Source: Gordonia polyisoprenivorans (GTDB lineage Bacteria; Actinomycetota; Actinomycetes; Mycobacteriales; Mycobacteriaceae). Taken from it: a stretch of DNA of 64,000 nucleotides. The notes under the pieces were generated by a model that did not search any database, was not told the origin of the DNA, and was given only the letters and a program-made list of their open reading frames with translations. Position 1 is the first letter of the stretch, and every line of letters begins with the position of its first letter. Shown here in pieces: positions 12,101-19,600 of the stretch. The position numbers and the translations under genes are program-made. The stretch covers positions 3,534,001 through 3,598,000 of the forward strand of contig NZ_CP072203.1 of assembly GCF_017654315.1 (NCBI RefSeq). Direction: 5' to 3'.

Positions 12101-15100
12101 TCGACGAGCCAGAGCAACTCCTCCCACGACATGTCGAAGGCGAAGGAAACGGTGTGCGCGATCCGCAGCCGCCCCTGCACACCCGCGGCGCGGGCCACCT
12201 CGATCGCCGGCTCGAACACCTTCTCCCGGTGGTTCAACTGCATGTTCGTCAGGCCACGGTAGGGCGTCACCACACCCTTGGGGCGTCCGGTGGACCCCGA
12301 CGTGTAGATCACATAGGCCGGCCAGTCCGGGTCGACCCGCGGAACCGGCCAGGCGGGACCTGCGGTCTCGGGGAGGTCGTCGATCACCAACGTCGGTACC
12401 GCCACATCGGCAAAGCGCGCCACGACGCGGCTGTGCGACAGGATGATCTCCGGTTCGGCGTCGGCGAGGATGCCGTGCAACCGGTCGTCGGGATGATCGA
12501 GTTCCAGCGGCAGATATGCGGCGCCGGCCCGCAGGATCGCGAAGAGCGCCACCACCGTATCGATACTGCGCGGAACCGCAAGCGCGACAATGCTCTCCGC
12601 ACCGATCCCGTGGTCGTACAACACGTGCGCCACCCGATCGATGTGGGTGTCGAGCTCGGCGTAGGTCATCCGGAGCCCGCCGAAGACGAGGGCCTCGGCG
12701 TCGGGGATCGACGCGGCCCGCTCGGCCAGCAGATTGGAAACCGTGAGATCGGGCAGCGGGTGGGTCGGGCCGTCCAGGCCGGCGTCCGCGGGAAGGTCGA
12801 GATCGACCGAGCCCACCGGGTCGGTGAGGTGATCGCCAAGGGCTGCCAGTGCTCGCCGGAACCGGGTGAGCAGCGCCGTCGCGGTCTGCTCGGAGACCAG
12901 ATCGTCGCGGTACTCGAGCCGGAAACGGATGTCCGCCGAGGGGGTCACCACCACGGCCACCGGATAGTGCGTGTGATCGAGGCTGCCCTCACCGATCACG
13001 TCGTGCAGCGCCGACTGCTCGCGTTCCTCCTCGTCGGTACGGAAGTTCTGCAGCACGTAGAGGACGTCGAAGAGCGCCGGATGCCCGGTCTCCTGCTGCA
13101 GCCGCGCCAGACCGATGTGGTCGTGCGCCATCATCTCGACCCGCTCGGCCTGCATCCGCCGCAACAATTGACCGACGGTCTCCTCGGGCCGCAACCGGGT
13201 GCGCACCGGCACCGTGTTGAGGAACAGGCCGATCACGGTGTCGATGCCGTCGACCTCGGTGGGGCGACCGGCGACCGTCGAACCGAAGGCCACATCGCTG
13301 CGTCCGAGCTGCCGCGAGAGGGTCAGATTCAGTGCGGCCGTGAGGACCGTGTTGAGGGTGACACCGGCCGAGCGTGCATCGTCGCGCAGCCGCGCCGACA
13401 GCACGGCACCGAGCTCGACGTCGAGGCGACGGGGCGCCCGCGGAGTGGAGCCGGCCGCCCGGGGCGCGACCAGTGCGGGTTCGTCATAGCCGCAGAGGTG
13501 GTCGGTCCAGGCCGTGATCGACGCATCGTCGGATCCGTTGGCCGCCAGCCACTCCAGATAGTCCCGCAGTGATGCCTCTCGTGGCGGCACCGGGGTGTGA
13601 TGAAGATGAGCGAGCAACCGCGAGACGAACAGTCCACCGGACCAGCCGTCCCACAACAGGAATCGCCGGTTCACCACCAGCCGATCGCGGCCCCCGGGCA
13701 GATGGATCAGACACATCCGCCACAGGGGAGCGTGGTCGAGGCGAAAGCTCGTCGCGCGGTCCTCGGCAAGGAATCGTTCGACGCGCTCATTCAGGTCGGA
13801 GTTGGGGGCGTCGGACAGATCGATCTCGGCGACGTCGGGGCGAACGTCGGCGGCGATGATCTGCACCGGTCGACCATCATGTTCGACGAAGGCGGCACGC
13901 AGCTCCGGATTGCCTTGCAGGAGAGCCTGTGCCGCGTCGGTGAGCGCCGCAAGGTCGATGCGATGGCCGAAGTCGAGCCAGAACTGGGCCGTGTAGATGT
14001 CGGCGTCGGCATCCATCTGCGCCTGGTAGTAGAGGCCTTCCTGCAGCGGCGTCAGCGGCCAGATGTCGGCGATCTCGCCGTGTACGGCGGTCAATGCGGC
14101 CAGTTCGTCGGGGTCGACCACCACGAGATGGTGCGAGGCCACCCGGCCGGCGGCGTCGATCAGGGCGTCGGCGAAGGCCTCGGCGTCGGCGACCATCCGT
14201 GGGTCGACCTCGACGAGCAGCGTCACCCCCTCCGATTCGACTTCCTCTGCGACGACCTCCTCTGCGACGATCCCCTCTGCGACGACCCCCGCTGCGACGA
14301 CGCTGACCCGGACCGGGTGATCGGTCGGCAGACCGTAATCCCCGACGAGCACCGCGGGCTCGGCGATCTCGCCGGTCGCCGCCGCGGCCGTGAGCGCGGC
14401 GCCGACCTGCGGAGACAGATGTCGCAGGAGATCGAGCGCCGGACCGGGCACCGGCATCGCGGTGCCGTCGGCGAGGTCGATACGGGTGGGGGTGAGCCCC
14501 TGGAACGGGCCGGTGGTGCGTTCGGCGCCGGCCGGCCGGAGGTCGGAGACGACATCGACGAGCAGGTGAGTGCCGATGCGTCCGGCGTAGACCGCATGGA
14601 CTGCCTCGGCGATCGCCGAGAGCAGTTGTCGGGGGCTGGGCGTCGCGGCAACCGGAACCGCACGGCGACAGATGGTTTCGGGCATGGCGGCATCGGTCGC
14701 CGCTGCCCCGTCGTGAGGCGCGGGGAGAGCTGCGCCCGGTGCGAGGATCTCCATCCATCGGGGCAGGGCCGAGGTGTCGGTGGCCGCCGCGGTCAGTTCG
14801 GCGGCGGCCCGACCGAGGGACACCGGGACCGGGTCGACGTCGGGGTCACGACCGGCGGTGACATCGGCGAGGGCGGCGAGCAGATCGGCCCGCAGGATCG
14901 ACCGTGACGTCGGGTCGATGATCGCGGAATCGAGGACCACCGTGAGGGTGTCGGCGTGCACACCGAGGATCGCGTACGGCGGTCTCGGCCGCGACCCGGC
15001 CTCACCCGAAAGCTCGACGAGCCCGATCGTTGCGTCGTCGGTCGGTGCTGTGGTCAGTGTCCAGAGAATCGGCAGGGGACGCGAGATGTCGGTGCGCAGC

Positions 15101-16680
15101 GCGTCATGACGTGCCGAGAGGAGACCGAGAACATTCTCTATCGTCTCGGTGGCCGTCTGCGGGGGCAGTGGAACGCGAATCCGACTCGGCGGCAACCCTT
15201 CCGGATCGTCACCACCTGCGCGAAGCCGGAGCAGGGCCGGCGTCAACGCCGCCGTCGGCGCGGAGTCGTCCTGGCGGACGGGAGCGGCGTCGTCGAGGTG
15301 GACGAGACGCTCTCCGGGACGGTCGGCGAGGCGGGTGAGGAATTCGTCGAAGGCCGCGGCGATCGAGCGTGCCTGCTCGGCTGCGCCGTCGATCGCACGA
15401 ACGACCACCTCGGCGGGAAGGCTCTTGCGGCGCAACTGAATCTGGATCTCCACGTCGGACACCGGGCCGGATGCCAAGGCATGAACAACCATGGGCTCAC
15501 CGCCCATGGTCTGGGTCGTGGTGTGCGACATGACGTTCACGCCCAGACCGAACATGCGATAGGGGCCGGTCGATACGGTGGGGTCGGTCGATACCGTGGG
15601 GTCTGTCGACGTGGCGGGGTCTGTCGATTCGGCGGCAGTGGCGGCGAGTGCGCGACCGAGATCCTCGCCGCGGAATCGGCTGTGCGGCAACAGCGAGAAC
15701 AGGGCACGGTCGACCCGTCGGGCGAGGTCGGTGAGACGATCGCGATCGGATGCCTGCACCCGCAGCGGCAGGACGCTGGTCACCATCGACGGGGTCGTCC
15801 GGATCCGGCGGTCCACCCGGCCACTGACCGGCAGCGCGAACACCAGATCGTCCTTGCCGGTGCGGGTGTGGGCGAAGGCCGCGACCGCGGCGATCACCAT
15901 GATCGTCGGCCGGACCCCGGCGCGCGAGGCACAGTCCCGGAGCACGGACAGACGTTCGACATCGATCTCGAAACGCGCGTGTGCTCGTCCGACCCCCGGT
16001 GCCACCTCACCATCGAGCAGCCGCACCGGGTCGGGCCGGTCGGACATCATCGTGGTCCAGTGGCGGCGATCGGTCTCGAACCCCTCGCCGGTGCGATAGG
16101 TCTGCTCGGACTCGATGATTTCGCGTAGTGTCCAGGCCGCGGACGGGGTGGCGCCGTCGTACGCCGACCGGACGGCCTCGCAGAAGGCGACCAGACCCAT
16201 TCCGTCGCAGACGAGATGGTGCACCTTCAGATAGATGTACACCGTCGACGGCTCACCGGCGGCGCGCCCGCCCACCTGCAGCAGACAGCACTCGGTCAAG
16301 GGACCGGCGTGAATGTCCATGGGCCGCGCCATGTCCGCGGTCATCCACTGCTGGGCGTCGTGACCGCGGAGGTCGACGATCGGCACGTCGAAGTCGTCGA
16401 TCGGCAGGATGACCTGACCGAGATCGCCATCGTGTTCGGTGAACACCGCGCGCATCGCCTCGGCACGATCGATGGTGGCCAGGACCGCGGAGCGGAGGCG
16501 CTCGAGATCCAGTGACGCCGTGGCCTCGATGTAGAGCCCGGTGTTGTAGAGCGCGGGATCGGTGGCCACCTGCAGCCCGAAGTAGATGTCGCGTTGGCCG
16601 GCGAGTACGGGCAACACCTGTTCGCCCGCCCCCCTCGCCGAGGCCGGCGCGGATACGGACGGTTGGGTCGTCGAGGTCAC
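3172..16680 (-). CDS. Giant siderophore NRPS, C-(E*)-(C*)-A-T-C-A-T-C-A-T-E, 4502 aa
   Basis: Approximate domains by residue: C 25-450 with HHLVCDG at 154; a decayed epimerase-like domain 475-840 with LDSAIID in place of HHxxxDG; a C domain 866-1300 with RFLLWDG, both histidines lost; A1 1310-1805; T1 with Ser about 1892 (LGGHSM); C 1945-2385 (HHIATDE); A2 2430-2930; T2 about 2985 (LGGHSL); C 3050-3475 (HHIATDE); A3 3490-3970; T3 about 4023 (LGGDSI); terminal E 4050-4490 (HHLVVDG). Codes read by alignment to GrsA: A1 DMENLGLINK, a published ornithine/N5-hydroxyornithine code; A2 DGWVIGAVVK, not recognised; A3 DAQEGGLVDK, not recognised, but its acidic residues suggest a cationic substrate. 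There is no TE or reductase at the end. The start overlaps the previous NRPS stop by 4 bases. Domain types are certain; substrates other than Orn are not. Confidence 0.93.
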   Translation of the reverse strand: MTSTTQPSVSAPASARGAGEQVLPVLAGQRDIYFGLQVATDPALYNTGLYIEATASLDLERLRSAVLATIDRAEAMRAVFTEHDGDLGQVILPIDDFDVPIVDLRGHDAQQWMTADMARPMDIHAGPLTECCLLQVGGRAAGEPSTVYIYLKVHHLVCDGMGLVAFCEAVRSAYDGATPSAAWTLREIIESEQTYRTGEGFETDRRHWTTMMSDRPDPVRLLDGEVAPGVGRAHARFEIDVERLSVLRDCASRAGVRPTIMVIAAVAAFAHTRTGKDDLVFALPVSGRVDRRIRTTPSMVTSVLPLRVQASDRDRLTDLARRVDRALFSLLPHSRFRGEDLGRALAATAAESTDPATSTDPTVSTDPTVSTGPYRMFGLGVNVMSHTTTQTMGGEPMVVHALASGPVSDVEIQIQLRRKSLPAEVVVRAIDGAAEQARSIAAAFDEFLTRLADRPGERLVHLDDAAPVRQDDSAPTAALTPALLRLRAGGDDPEGLPPSRIRVPLPPQTATETIENVLGLLSARHDALRTDISRPLPILWTLTTAPTDDATIGLVELSGEAGSRPRPPYAILGVHADTLTVVLDSAIIDPTSRSILRADLLAALADVTAGRDPDVDPVPVSLGRAAAELTAAATDTSALPRWMEILAPGAALPAPHDGAAATDAAMPETICRRAVPVAATPSPRQLLSAIAEAVHAVYAGRIGTHLLVDVVSDLRPAGAERTTGPFQGLTPTRIDLADGTAMPVPGPALDLLRHLSPQVGAALTAAAATGEIAEPAVLVGDYGLPTDHPVRVSVVAAGVVAEGIVAEEVVAEEVESEGVTLLVEVDPRMVADAEAFADALIDAAGRVASHHLVVVDPDELAALTAVHGEIADIWPLTPLQEGLYYQAQMDADADIYTAQFWLDFGHRIDLAALTDAAQALLQGNPELRAAFVEHDGRPVQIIAADVRPDVAEIDLSDAPNSDLNERVERFLAEDRATSFRLDHAPLWRMCLIHLPGGRDRLVVNRRFLLWDGWSGGLFVSRLLAHLHHTPVPPREASLRDYLEWLAANGSDDASITAWTDHLCGYDEPALVAPRAAGSTPRAPRRLDVELGAVLSARLRDDARSAGVTLNTVLTAALNLTLSRQLGRSDVAFGSTVAGRPTEVDGIDTVIGLFLNTVPVRTRLRPEETVGQLLRRMQAERVEMMAHDHIGLARLQQETGHPALFDVLYVLQNFRTDEEEREQSALHDVIGEGSLDHTHYPVAVVVTPSADIRFRLEYRDDLVSEQTATALLTRFRRALAALGDHLTDPVGSVDLDLPADAGLDGPTHPLPDLTVSNLLAERAASIPDAEALVFGGLRMTYAELDTHIDRVAHVLYDHGIGAESIVALAVPRSIDTVVALFAILRAGAAYLPLELDHPDDRLHGILADAEPEIILSHSRVVARFADVAVPTLVIDDLPETAGPAWPVPRVDPDWPAYVIYTSGSTGRPKGVVTPYRGLTNMQLNHREKVFEPAIEVARAAGVQGRLRIAHTVSFAFDMSWEELLWLVEGHEVHVCDEDLRRDSAALVAYCARHRIDVINVTPTYAAQLFADGLLDEATHVPPLVLLGGEAVGDPVWTALREHPKTFGYNLYGPTEYTINTLGIGTDESDTSSVGTPIWNTRAHLLDGWLRPVPAGVAGELYISGAGLARGYLGRPDLTAERFVADPFATGGRLYRTGDLMRIRADGNLDFLGRTDDQVKVRGHRVELAEIDAALTALDDVAGSAVVAAEDPSAPGVKRLVAYLIPEDPELGVDVADVRRRLAATLPDYMVPTLFASVPRFPMTVNGKLDVRALPQPAPASTRRAPRTDLERRLCEVFAEVLGLRGGAAVDTAGAAVDTAGAAVDTVGAAVEAGTVTADPVVGADDDFFELGGHSMAAMKLVSALRGELGAEITIRDLFEARTPAEIATRVQFTGSRTDIVVGPRPDRIPLSPAQERLWVLYRLDPADTSYHYGHVIRLHQAIDPDALRAAVADLLIRHESLRTVIVDGGDGTDTTGSATDLAAHQSILPVEQISEMIGAHTLVEVHTLGDVDDPEAVFGERARETLTRPFDLRTAPPIRFRLDLLEKPSPTGTLAGVLTIAAHHIATDEWSDRPMLTDLSTAYLARAAGTAPDFAPLPVQYADYALWQRDRLIERGDEQLDFWASSLADLPDELPLPRDRARRPGATGPAATETATVDAATRARLAALASAHGASMFMVVQAAVAVLLHRVGAGDDIPLGSPISGRNDPALDDLVGFFVDTQVLRTDVSGRPRFGELVERVRTADLAAFDHQDVPFQRIVERLAPRRESGRNPLFQISVSYLPLDAVPESFLGVGATFTPLVAEAAKFDLGFTVVDLIHSGELSVALEYATAQFDPSTARTLLRGLMRVLATVGEDPDVPVSDIVLLDDAEIARLRTEERGPRGTADDSTTVVDLLDECAGTHGDVLAIRDVSGTALTYAVTRAAALRIADRLDEHVAGIAEPVVAVLMSRGAAQLVALQGVLRSGAAYLPIDADVPTERVAAILDDARPAAVLADAVTASTARAAAPAIATILLDADGSPSDAGTTSATGARRRTARPDDAAYVIYTSGSTGTPKGVVVSHRNVVNVLRWRRDTIPGGLCAGDVVLAKTPVGFDGAVWELLLPFVTGATVVAAADGDHRDPRRLARLIDEYAVTTTVFVPSLLELFVDHLAGLPSLRHIIAGGEALPAALARRVDAAAPGVSLINAYGPTETTVVVTDRLADRTVTGPTVPIGRPVAGTELLVLDGSLRRVPDGVTGELYVRGIPVTRGYLNRPGLTAAAYVADPTGDVPGARVYRTGDLVVRRAGELEYLGRADTQVKVRGNRVELGEIEACLRTVDGVSAAAVRVDGDRIVGWIVPTDPSVIDACTSESSADHTALVAAVERSVRRRLPSYMVPTPIVVCESFPYNHTGKLDRAALPVPATAADAGTTAPRSTIETDLAEIFGAVLGHPVTDVHADFFALGGHSLLAIRAINLIRDTLGHDLELRTLFDHPTVAGLAAHLLALPADADPDTAARTPELRRRADGRAELSYGQERMLTLHGVTGPTSTYNVPMLWRPGGPTGPAETIDPTVLRAAVADVVARHEILRTRYPDQRPEVLDDPEIVVETVTDPTHLARVAAHAFDLATEVPIRVAATDDVALVTIHHIATDEWSAPPLRADLTTAYRARAAGHAPQWPPLPLQYSDFAAWQRDLIESGRGEKQLDFWRTALHGLPEELALPYDHTRPPRPSGRGDGVFLALRPALVGDLRRLAAATGTSMFMLMRTAVAVLLSRLGGGDDIALGTPVTVRSDTRLESLVGFFLNTVVLRTDLSGDPSAAELLARVREADLAALDNRDVPFERVVEAVVPRRSAAMNPLFQTMVVYVDGLLPGGDPEQNPSAALPAPTTAKFDLSFDFTEDSTSGEATTAGSTGARVGGVIEYSTDLFDRPTVEAMAQRLVTILEFMAERPDTSLRQLDIRVSRERRELYRPGPEPTTFDVLLDAAVERDPSAPALRGPDGRRTFGELRDRVHLIAARLIRAGIGAEDVVVVRLPRGVTAVETIFGVLHAGAAYLPIEPDTPPERVAAMIKAARPRRLIDSLDDDLLAPRGDEEPWSPEMRTAPVHPDHPAYLIFTSGSTGTPKGVVITHRGLSNLFASHRRMLHRPAVARTGRERLRVGHAWSLAFDASWQPQLWLLDGHEVSIVDAEVQRDAQALAATLLEQRWDFLELTPSHLRQLGGAERSMAAIGFGGEAISGEQWEALRALPDSDAYNLYGPTEGTVDALVARVSDTPRPVIGRPIDGVRAYILDDHLLPVADGVDGELYLAGAGLARGYLGRGELTAERFVADPIANDGTRMYRTGDVVRWTTAGVNGPGEAAIEYRGRGDDQVKIRGHRVELGDVEAAMLADADVSAAIAVARAGHLIGYVVPARDRAPEASVIRARLRSSLPDYMVPTVVVVCAAFPTLSNGKIDRRSLPEPSFDRVIRTPETPEQHRIREAFAEVLDLAAEQIGIDDDFAELGGDSIVAMQLVARLRADGFVVGPRDVMTHRTPAELAARLGTAAAGQVTDAAALPRLESGPVPATPIVRWLQSVAGSDARTIAGFHQSALLTAPVGLDVEALSAALAALTARHAMLRARLVADENPWRFDIPADSAPVPVRRETDRDVMAVAQRAREHLDPEAGVMMSAVWLDFGDEPGRLLLQIHHLVVDGVSWRVVVPELIAAYTQIVAGEPVSLGPVPAGFAGWATELVATDRRDELPLWQRLTGSATATVFSRPPAPDTDREVHAHRHRVTVDTPVAQAVLGPLPARLRVGVDDVLLGALGAALPAPTLVDLEGHGREEQAVPGADLTGSVGWFTAVHPVVVGGGSDAAGQARALGAARAEIPDGGLGYGLLRHVAGVDLPTAAIEFNYLGRYRSFEFDGWAMAPESAEIGPGELMPAAYGLVVNVVTLDGPDGPQLSATWVSQPGVVDDDTVAALADRWVAALTTLTDNDPTPTPGEN
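11074..11150. repeat. 21-base in-frame tandem repeat in a T-domain loop
   Basis: Three full 21-base units (11074-11094, 11095-11115, 11116-11136) plus a partial fourth. On the coding (minus) strand they give repeated AAVDTAG heptapeptides. They sit in the first T domain of the giant NRPS, between the helix-1 segment LCEVFAEVLGL and the DDDFFELGGHSM phosphopantetheine site, and lengthen that loop by about 30 residues. Confidence 0.9.
12780..14079 (-). other. Condensation domain lacking the catalytic histidine pair
   Basis: The domain begins IADIWPLTPLQEGLYYQ, the usual opening of a C domain that follows an epimerase (DCL type). At about residue 1004 the HHxxxDG active site reads RFLLWDG: the Asp-Gly pair is kept but both His are gone (NRRFLLWDGWS against the usual NHH-containing form). 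The rest of the fold, including the DVAFGSTVAGRP and FLNTVPVR segments, is well preserved. It may be a scaffold linking to A1 rather than an enzyme. Confidence 0.75.
14080..15260 (-). other. Decayed epimerase-like domain inside the giant NRPS
   Basis: This stretch codes for roughly residues 475-866 and shows the skeleton of an epimerisation domain. LLSARHDALR, RWMEILAPGAALP and DLLRHLSPQVGAAL line up with LLDHHDALR, HWVRVLAPGGDLLP and GMLRHLNPQTSAAL of the intact E domain in the preceding NRPS gene. The active-site motif is LDSAIID instead of HHxxxDG, the ERHGRD-type segment reads VSDLRPAG, and an Ala/Val/Glu-rich repeat has invaded its C-terminal half. No A or T domain precedes it, so it has no carrier to act on. 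I infer that it is catalytically dead. Confidence 0.75.
14243..14302. repeat. 15-base in-frame tandem repeat in the decayed epimerase domain
   Basis: Four imperfect 15-base units encode the Val-Ala-Glu-rich run VVAAGVVAEGIVAEEVVAEE on the minus strand. The reading frame is preserved. The run interrupts the C-terminal part of the decayed epimerase-like domain. Confidence 0.85.
15568..15621. repeat. 18-base in-frame tandem repeat in the first C domain of the giant NRPS
   Basis: Three 18-base units (the first two differ at one base) encode STDPTV-type hexapeptides on the minus strand, giving STDPATSTDPTVSTDPTV. The run lies in a surface segment of the first C domain, before TGPYRMFGLGVNVM. Confidence 0.85.
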
Positions 16681-19600
16681 GTGGGAACTCCAGAATCGTC
16701 GAATGCGGACTCGTCACGTGCGGACAGGGCGGCCAGGGTGGACAACGCGTCCGCCCACGCCTCACCCAGTCGCCGCACCGCGTCGTCGCTCAGAAAGCGG
16801 TGCAGGTAGCCGAATGTCGCCGAGAGAACGGGCCCGTCCAACTCGTCCCGGCACACCACGTCGATCTCGAGAAGATGGTCGCAGCCGAGATCGGGGTCGG
16901 GCAGCGCCCGCAACGACGACGACTCGGCCGACGGCTGCCACGCCCCGCCGCCACCCACGGTGAAACGGCCCAGGTAGTTCAGCAACACCGAGGCCCTCGG
17001 CATCGTCGCCAATGCCGCCGAGGTCTGCGGATTGAGATGGCGCAGCATCCCGTATCCGGCTCCGGCGCCGGGCGTGTCGTGCCATTGGCGGTCGGCGTCT
17101 CGGACCGCGCCGAGCGGGTCCACGGCGTCATCGACGGGTCCCGACAGACGCAGCGGGGCCATGGTGGTGAACCACCCGACGGTGTGCGAGAGATCCATGA
17201 CCCCCAGGCCGGCCGTCTCGGTGTCGCGGCCGTGACGCTCGGTGTCGACGATCAGGTCGGCGGTGTCGAACACCGCCGAAGCGGCAATCCGCAACGCACC
17301 CAGGAAGATCGACGTCACCCCGACGCCGAATGCGGCAGGCGCCTCGGTCACCAGCACCCGCGAGGTCGCAACGTCGAGGACGACCACATGACGACGTTGG
17401 TCGCCGACCACACCGCCGGCCGCGGGCACACCGGGCAGCAGGTCGCCGCCGGGTGCGAGGACCCGAACCCAGTGATCGAGCTCGCCGAGCAACTCGGGTG
17501 CGCCCGCGCGCACCGCCACCGCTGCGGCATGGTCGGCGATGGACGCATCGGGGCCTGTGGGCAGTCTGCCGTCGCTGTGGAAGGCCGCGAGGTCGTCGAT
17601 GAGGATGCGCCGCGACACGCCGTCGACGGCGAGGTGATGGATCACCAGGATCAGTCGACCCGCGTCCGCGTCGTTCGCGGGCCGCAGATGAGTGACGGCG
17701 AGCATCCGACCCCGTGTCGGTGCCAGGCGTGCGGCCGCGGCGTCGGAGGCGACGGTGACGGTGTCGGCGACCGTTCCGTGGGCGTCGATCGGCATCTCGA
17801 CGAGGAGGTCGGTGGCGCGGACCGATCCGGGCGGCGACACCGCCAGTCCCCACACCCCGGCGGTCGCGGACAGGGTCATACGCAACGCGTCGTGATGATC
17901 GAGCAGCGCCTGGAGTGCGGTGGCGAGGAATTCGGTGCCGGCATCCGGTGGCGTGTCGATCACCAGCGACTGGTTCACGCGATCCACGGTGCCGCCGAGC
18001 TCGCGCAGGCGGTGCATGATCGGCAGCAGGGCGACGGGTGTGGGGGCCGAGTGCGGGGCGGCCGTGTCCTCCGGCGCACCGCCGCTCGGCGCGACGATCG
18101 GTTCGGCAACGCCGGCGAGGCCGGCGACGCTACGGTGCGCGAACACGTCGCGCGGCGTGATCCGCAGGCCCCGGCGTCGAGCCCGGTTCACCATCGTGGT
18201 GGAGATGATGGAGTCACCACCGAGAGCGAAGAAGTCGTCGTCGACGCCGATCGAGGCCGGATCGATCCGCAGCGTCTCGGCGAAGATCTCCTGCATCATC
18301 CGTTCGGTCTCGGTGGCCGGTTCCCGGCCCGCACCCGACTCCGCCGGGGGTACGGGATCGGGTAGCGCCGACGCATCGGTTTTTCCGTTGGTGGTCAACG
18401 GGATTCGATCGATCAGTGTGATGGCGCCGGGCACCAGGTGATCGGGCAACCGCTGCGCGAGTGCGAAGCGGACGGAGTCGGCGGTGAGGTCGGTGCCGGC
18501 CGGATGGTGTTCGGCGGGAACGACGTAGGCGAGCAGCCGGTGATCGCCATCGGGGCCGGGACGGGCGATGGTGGCCACGTCGGCCACGCCGGGCAGCGAG
18601 CTGATCGCCGCGGACACCTCGCCGGGTTCGATGCGATAGCCACGGATCTTGACCTGCAGATCGCTGCGCCCGACGTAGTGCAGCTCACCGGTCGCGGTGT
18701 GGCGGCACAGGTCTCCGGTGCGATAAGCGAGGCCGCCCGGGGTGGTCGGGTCGGCGACGAATCGGGTGGCACTCAGTGCCGGGCGGTGCAGATAGCCCGT
18801 GGTGACCTGCGGGCCCGACAGATACAGCTCGCCGACGACGCCAACGGGAACCGGGCGCAGATGCCGGTCGAGCAGTCGCCCGGTGAATCCGGGGAGCAAC
18901 GCACCGACGTCGCTGCCGGTGGCGTGAGCGGCTGCGGCGGCGTCGATCTCGCGGTGGGTGGCGTGCACGGTGATCTCGGTGATGCCGTACATGTTCACCG
19001 CGCGGACGCCCGGGTGACGGCGCAGGAAGCCGGTGAGCCGTCGGGGGTCGAGGGCTTCGCCACCGAACACGAGGTAGCGCAACGACGACAACGAGGTGGG
19101 ACCGGACACGTTGTCGTACAACGGTTCACCGGTCTCGTCGGCCGACGAGACCGTGGCGTCGAGAGCCGCGAACGCCGACGGGGTCTGATTGAGGACGGTG
19201 ACGCCCTCGGCGGCGATCAGCGCGGCGAGATCGGCGGGGGAGCGGGTGGTGTCCCGATCGGCGATCACCAGCCGGGCACCGGTCGACAACGCCCCCCACA
19301 TCTCCCACACGGAGAAGTCGAAAGCATACGAGTGGAACAACATCCACACGTCGTCGGCGCCGACATCGAACAGGCCACGGGTGCTCGCGAGCAGCGCGCA
19401 CGCGTTGCCGTGCGTGACCCGGACGCCCTTGGGACGCCCGGTCGATCCGGAGGTGAAGATGACATAGGCCGTATGCCGGGCGCCGATCGTGATCTCGGAC
19501 CGCTCGGCCGGTGGGCCGTCCGACGCGGGGCGGGTCAGGTACTCGGCATCGACGGTGAGCGTGGGCCGGGCGTCGTCGAGGATCGTCTCGATCCGCTCGG

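Noticed and set aside
10747..13572. 941-codon plus-strand open frame opposite the giant NRPS
   Set aside because: It is the antisense of conserved C-A-T sequence; its translation is Arg/Gly/Asp/His-rich without any fold or motif. High GC leaves such frames open.
12780..15260. Assembly error or frameshift as the cause of the missing A-T domains
   Set aside because: The frame is open across the whole region, motif decay is by substitution in both domains, and linker sequences join smoothly.
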